16,870 bases of DNA from Elusimicrobiota bacterium. Its GTDB lineage: Bacteria; Elusimicrobiota; Elusimicrobia; 2-02-FULL-39-32. A program made the translations under genes and the position numbers. The stretch's first letter is position 1; the number at the start of each line of letters is the position of its first letter. The notes below the pieces were generated by a model. That model saw nothing but the letters and a program-made list of their open reading frames with translations. It did no database searches and was not told the origin of the DNA. The DNA lies in NCBI GenBank assembly GCA_023249835.1, contig JAHFBY010000002.1:1-16870 (forward strand). Direction: 5' to 3'. This document shows, one piece after another, positions 15,634 through 16,870 of this stretch.

Positions 15634-16410
15634 CTATTTCTTGCTTTTAAACCACGATTTTTTAGGTTCCTTTTTTTTAAGGATAGCGTTTTGTTCGGCA
15701 ATAGACAATTTTCGCTGCTCATCAGTTAAATCATCCGATCCGCCGCCAATTAACTCTATGCCGGATCCTTTCATTATTGGTATTTGTTTAACGAGCTTTG
15801 GCGGCGCCCATTTTCTCATGTCTTCAATCATTTGATAAACATCGTTGCGCAGCGTTTCCGCATATTTTTTCATGTTGTAGTTTTGGCTGTAAAATGGATC
15901 TTGCCCGGTGCCGGGAGGAAGGATCCAGCTAAAACAGTCATTTTTCCAGTAATCGTACATGGGTTCATAGACGTTAACTTCATAACGAAACCAAGAACGT
16001 TTTCTTTTAATGCCAATCAAAACGTCCATTCGGACCTGGCTGCCGCCTTGCGATTCAAATTCAGACTTATATTGTGGAAACTCATAGGGCATTATACATT
16101 TTGTATTTAACGAGGTGAACGCCCATTTTTTAGGTTCGCTGCGGGCAATGATCAGGAATTCATCGTTATCAATATCCTCTTCAACCACGAAGTTGTTCCA
16201 AAACGTGCGCCATTTTGGGCTTCTGCTTTGGAGTTCCTTTTGAATGGTGTCAATCATAATTTGAGGCGGCATCCGCACGCGCACTGATTTTTTATAAGGC
16301 ACGCGCTCTTTAATAAATATGTCCGCAGTAGCGTGAGCCATTCGAATTGATAAATTGAAAAATGCGGATAAAAGCAAAATAAATATTAACACAATATATT
16401 TCTTCTTCAT
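15634..16410 (-). CDS. Secreted protein of unknown function
   Basis: A 258-residue protein that I do not recognise. Residues 1-27 are a clear signal peptide: MKKK, a long hydrophobic core, then AHA before TADIF. The mature part is mixed, with aromatic-rich stretches (KWRTFWNNF, RSWFRYEVNVYEPMYDYW), two cysteines (C105 and C159) that could form a disulfide, and a predicted helix near 180-201. The segment PIMKGSGIELIGGGSDDL looks flexible, and the C-terminus is Lys-rich (KKKEPKKSWFKSKK). No lipobox, membrane anchor or catalytic motif is apparent. AGGA on the minus strand, 12 bases before the ATG, is a weak ribosome site. It lies 61 bp after purH on the same strand and converges on the recombinase gene, with 8 bp between their stop codons. 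It is probably a periplasmic or envelope-associated protein. Confidence 0.7.
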   Translation of the reverse strand: MKKKYIVLIFILLLSAFFNLSIRMAHATADIFIKERVPYKKSVRVRMPPQIMIDTIQKELQSRSPKWRTFWNNFVVEEDIDNDEFLIIARSEPKKWAFTSLNTKCIMPYEFPQYKSEFESQGGSQVRMDVLIGIKRKRSWFRYEVNVYEPMYDYWKNDCFSWILPPGTGQDPFYSQNYNMKKYAETLRNDVYQMIEDMRKWAPPKLVKQIPIMKGSGIELIGGGSDDLTDEQRKLSIAEQNAILKKKEPKKSWFKSKK

Positions 16411-16456
16411 GATTTTTTAGTATCCTTTCTTAGTAATCTTGAAAATATTTTAACAA

Positions 16457-16472
16457 AAATAGTTTTCTATTT
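16457..16472 (-). terminator. Possible weak terminator after purH
   Basis: On the minus strand AAATAG-AAAA-CTATTT, followed by further T residues, forms a six-pair A-T-rich hairpin overlapping the purH stop codon. It is too weak to be sure that it stops transcription before the secreted-protein gene. Confidence 0.25.
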
Positions 16473-16870
16473 CAATGACGGAAATGGCGGATGCCCGTAA
16501 AGATGAGGGCAACGTTATGCTCGTTAGCGGCGTCAATTGATTCTTGATCGCGCAGGCTGCCTCCCGGTTGCATGATGGCGGTAACGCCAAATTTTGCCGC
16601 CTCGTCTACACAGTCGCGGAATGGAAAAAATGCGTCCGACGCCAAAACCAGGGGCAGGGTATGGGTAGGATTTTTTTGTAGCTGTTGAACGCGGGTCCTT
16701 GCTTTTTGCATCGCAATATTTAGAGAATCTATCCGGCTCATTTGGCCGGCGCCAATGCCATGAGTCAGCGTTCCCTGGGCCAAGACAATGGCGTTGGATT
16801 TCACGTATTTGCATACGTTCCAGGCAAAATTAAGCGAATAAATTTCTTCCGCGGTGGGCGCTCTTTTGCT
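16472..16870 (-). CDS. purH: Bifunctional AICAR formyltransferase/IMP cyclohydrolase PurH, C-terminal part
   Basis: The last 132 residues of PurH are visible; the gene continues past the right edge. PurH performs the last two steps of purine synthesis: formylation of AICAR with 10-formyltetrahydrofolate and ring closure to IMP, in the cytoplasm. The visible region belongs to the transformylase domain and carries its conserved run: [55 protein letters not shown] and the terminal FTGIRHFRH. The Lys-His catalytic pair and the N-terminal cyclohydrolase domain lie outside the window. Unlike many homologues that have 'FRDGVD', this one reads FRDCVD. The frame is open to the window edge, so the GTG at 16804 is an internal Val codon, not a start. 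Confidence 0.95.
   Translation of the reverse strand, partial: SKRAPTAEEIYSLNFAWNVCKYVKSNAIVLAQGTLTHGIGAGQMSRIDSLNIAMQKARTRVQQLQKNPTHTLPLVLASDAFFPFRDCVDEAAKFGVTAIMQPGGSLRDQESIDAANEHNVALIFTGIRHFRH

Noticed and set aside
16533..16814. A separate minus-strand gene overlapping purH
   Set aside because: It is another frame of purH; the purH frame carries all the conserved motifs.

Overview
The window looks like a chromosomal segment of a Gram-negative-type (diderm) bacterium from a poorly characterised lineage. It carries a beta-barrel outer-membrane protein of the PorV/PorQ type, very large Ser/Thr-rich exported proteins that end in a FlgD/type IX-like C-terminal module, and ordinary housekeeping genes (purH, a sugar oxidoreductase, a family 2 glycosyltransferase). 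That mix of PorV-like proteins and giant proteins with a 'YPNP...AGxxV...SGVYF' ending is what I remember from Elusimicrobiota and related candidate phyla. The lineage call is recollection and inference, not a search result.

Layout. 1-1057: the 3' end of a Gfo/Idh/MocA oxidoreductase, whose stop codon overlaps the start of a small soluble glycosyltransferase; both read right and look like the end of a sugar or envelope operon. 1058-1266: a palindrome, a clear promoter (TTGACA, 17 bp, extended -10) and a short leader. 1267-7609: a two-gene operon, a 1767-residue surface protein followed by a 318-residue PorV/PorQ-like barrel, closed by a 20-bp-stem terminator. 7671-8115: a second promoter with the same architecture, then an about 400-nt AT-rich leader ending in a long imperfect hairpin and a strong Shine-Dalgarno. 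8116-14458: a second copy of the same two genes. It shows no difference from the first wherever I compared, and has a constant offset of 6849 bp with no indels. It ends in its own, unrelated 20-bp-stem terminator. 14558-15625: a XerC/D-family tyrosine recombinase with all catalytic residues. 15634-16410 (minus): an unrecognised secreted protein. 16472-16870 (minus): the C-terminal part of purH, running off the window.

How it fits together. The central 13 kb is a tandem duplication of a 'surface protein plus outer-membrane partner' module. The matched repeat (6357 bp) starts 2 nt before the ATG of the large gene and ends 12 nt after the stop of the barrel gene. Promoters, leaders and terminators are therefore specific to each copy while the protein products are the same. 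The most likely readings are recent duplication, ongoing homogenisation by gene conversion, or an assembly error. The adjacent tyrosine recombinase is a possible, unproven, participant. Within the large gene the central part is clearly more AT-rich than both ends, which suggests a mosaic gene with conserved N- and C-terminal modules around a variable core.
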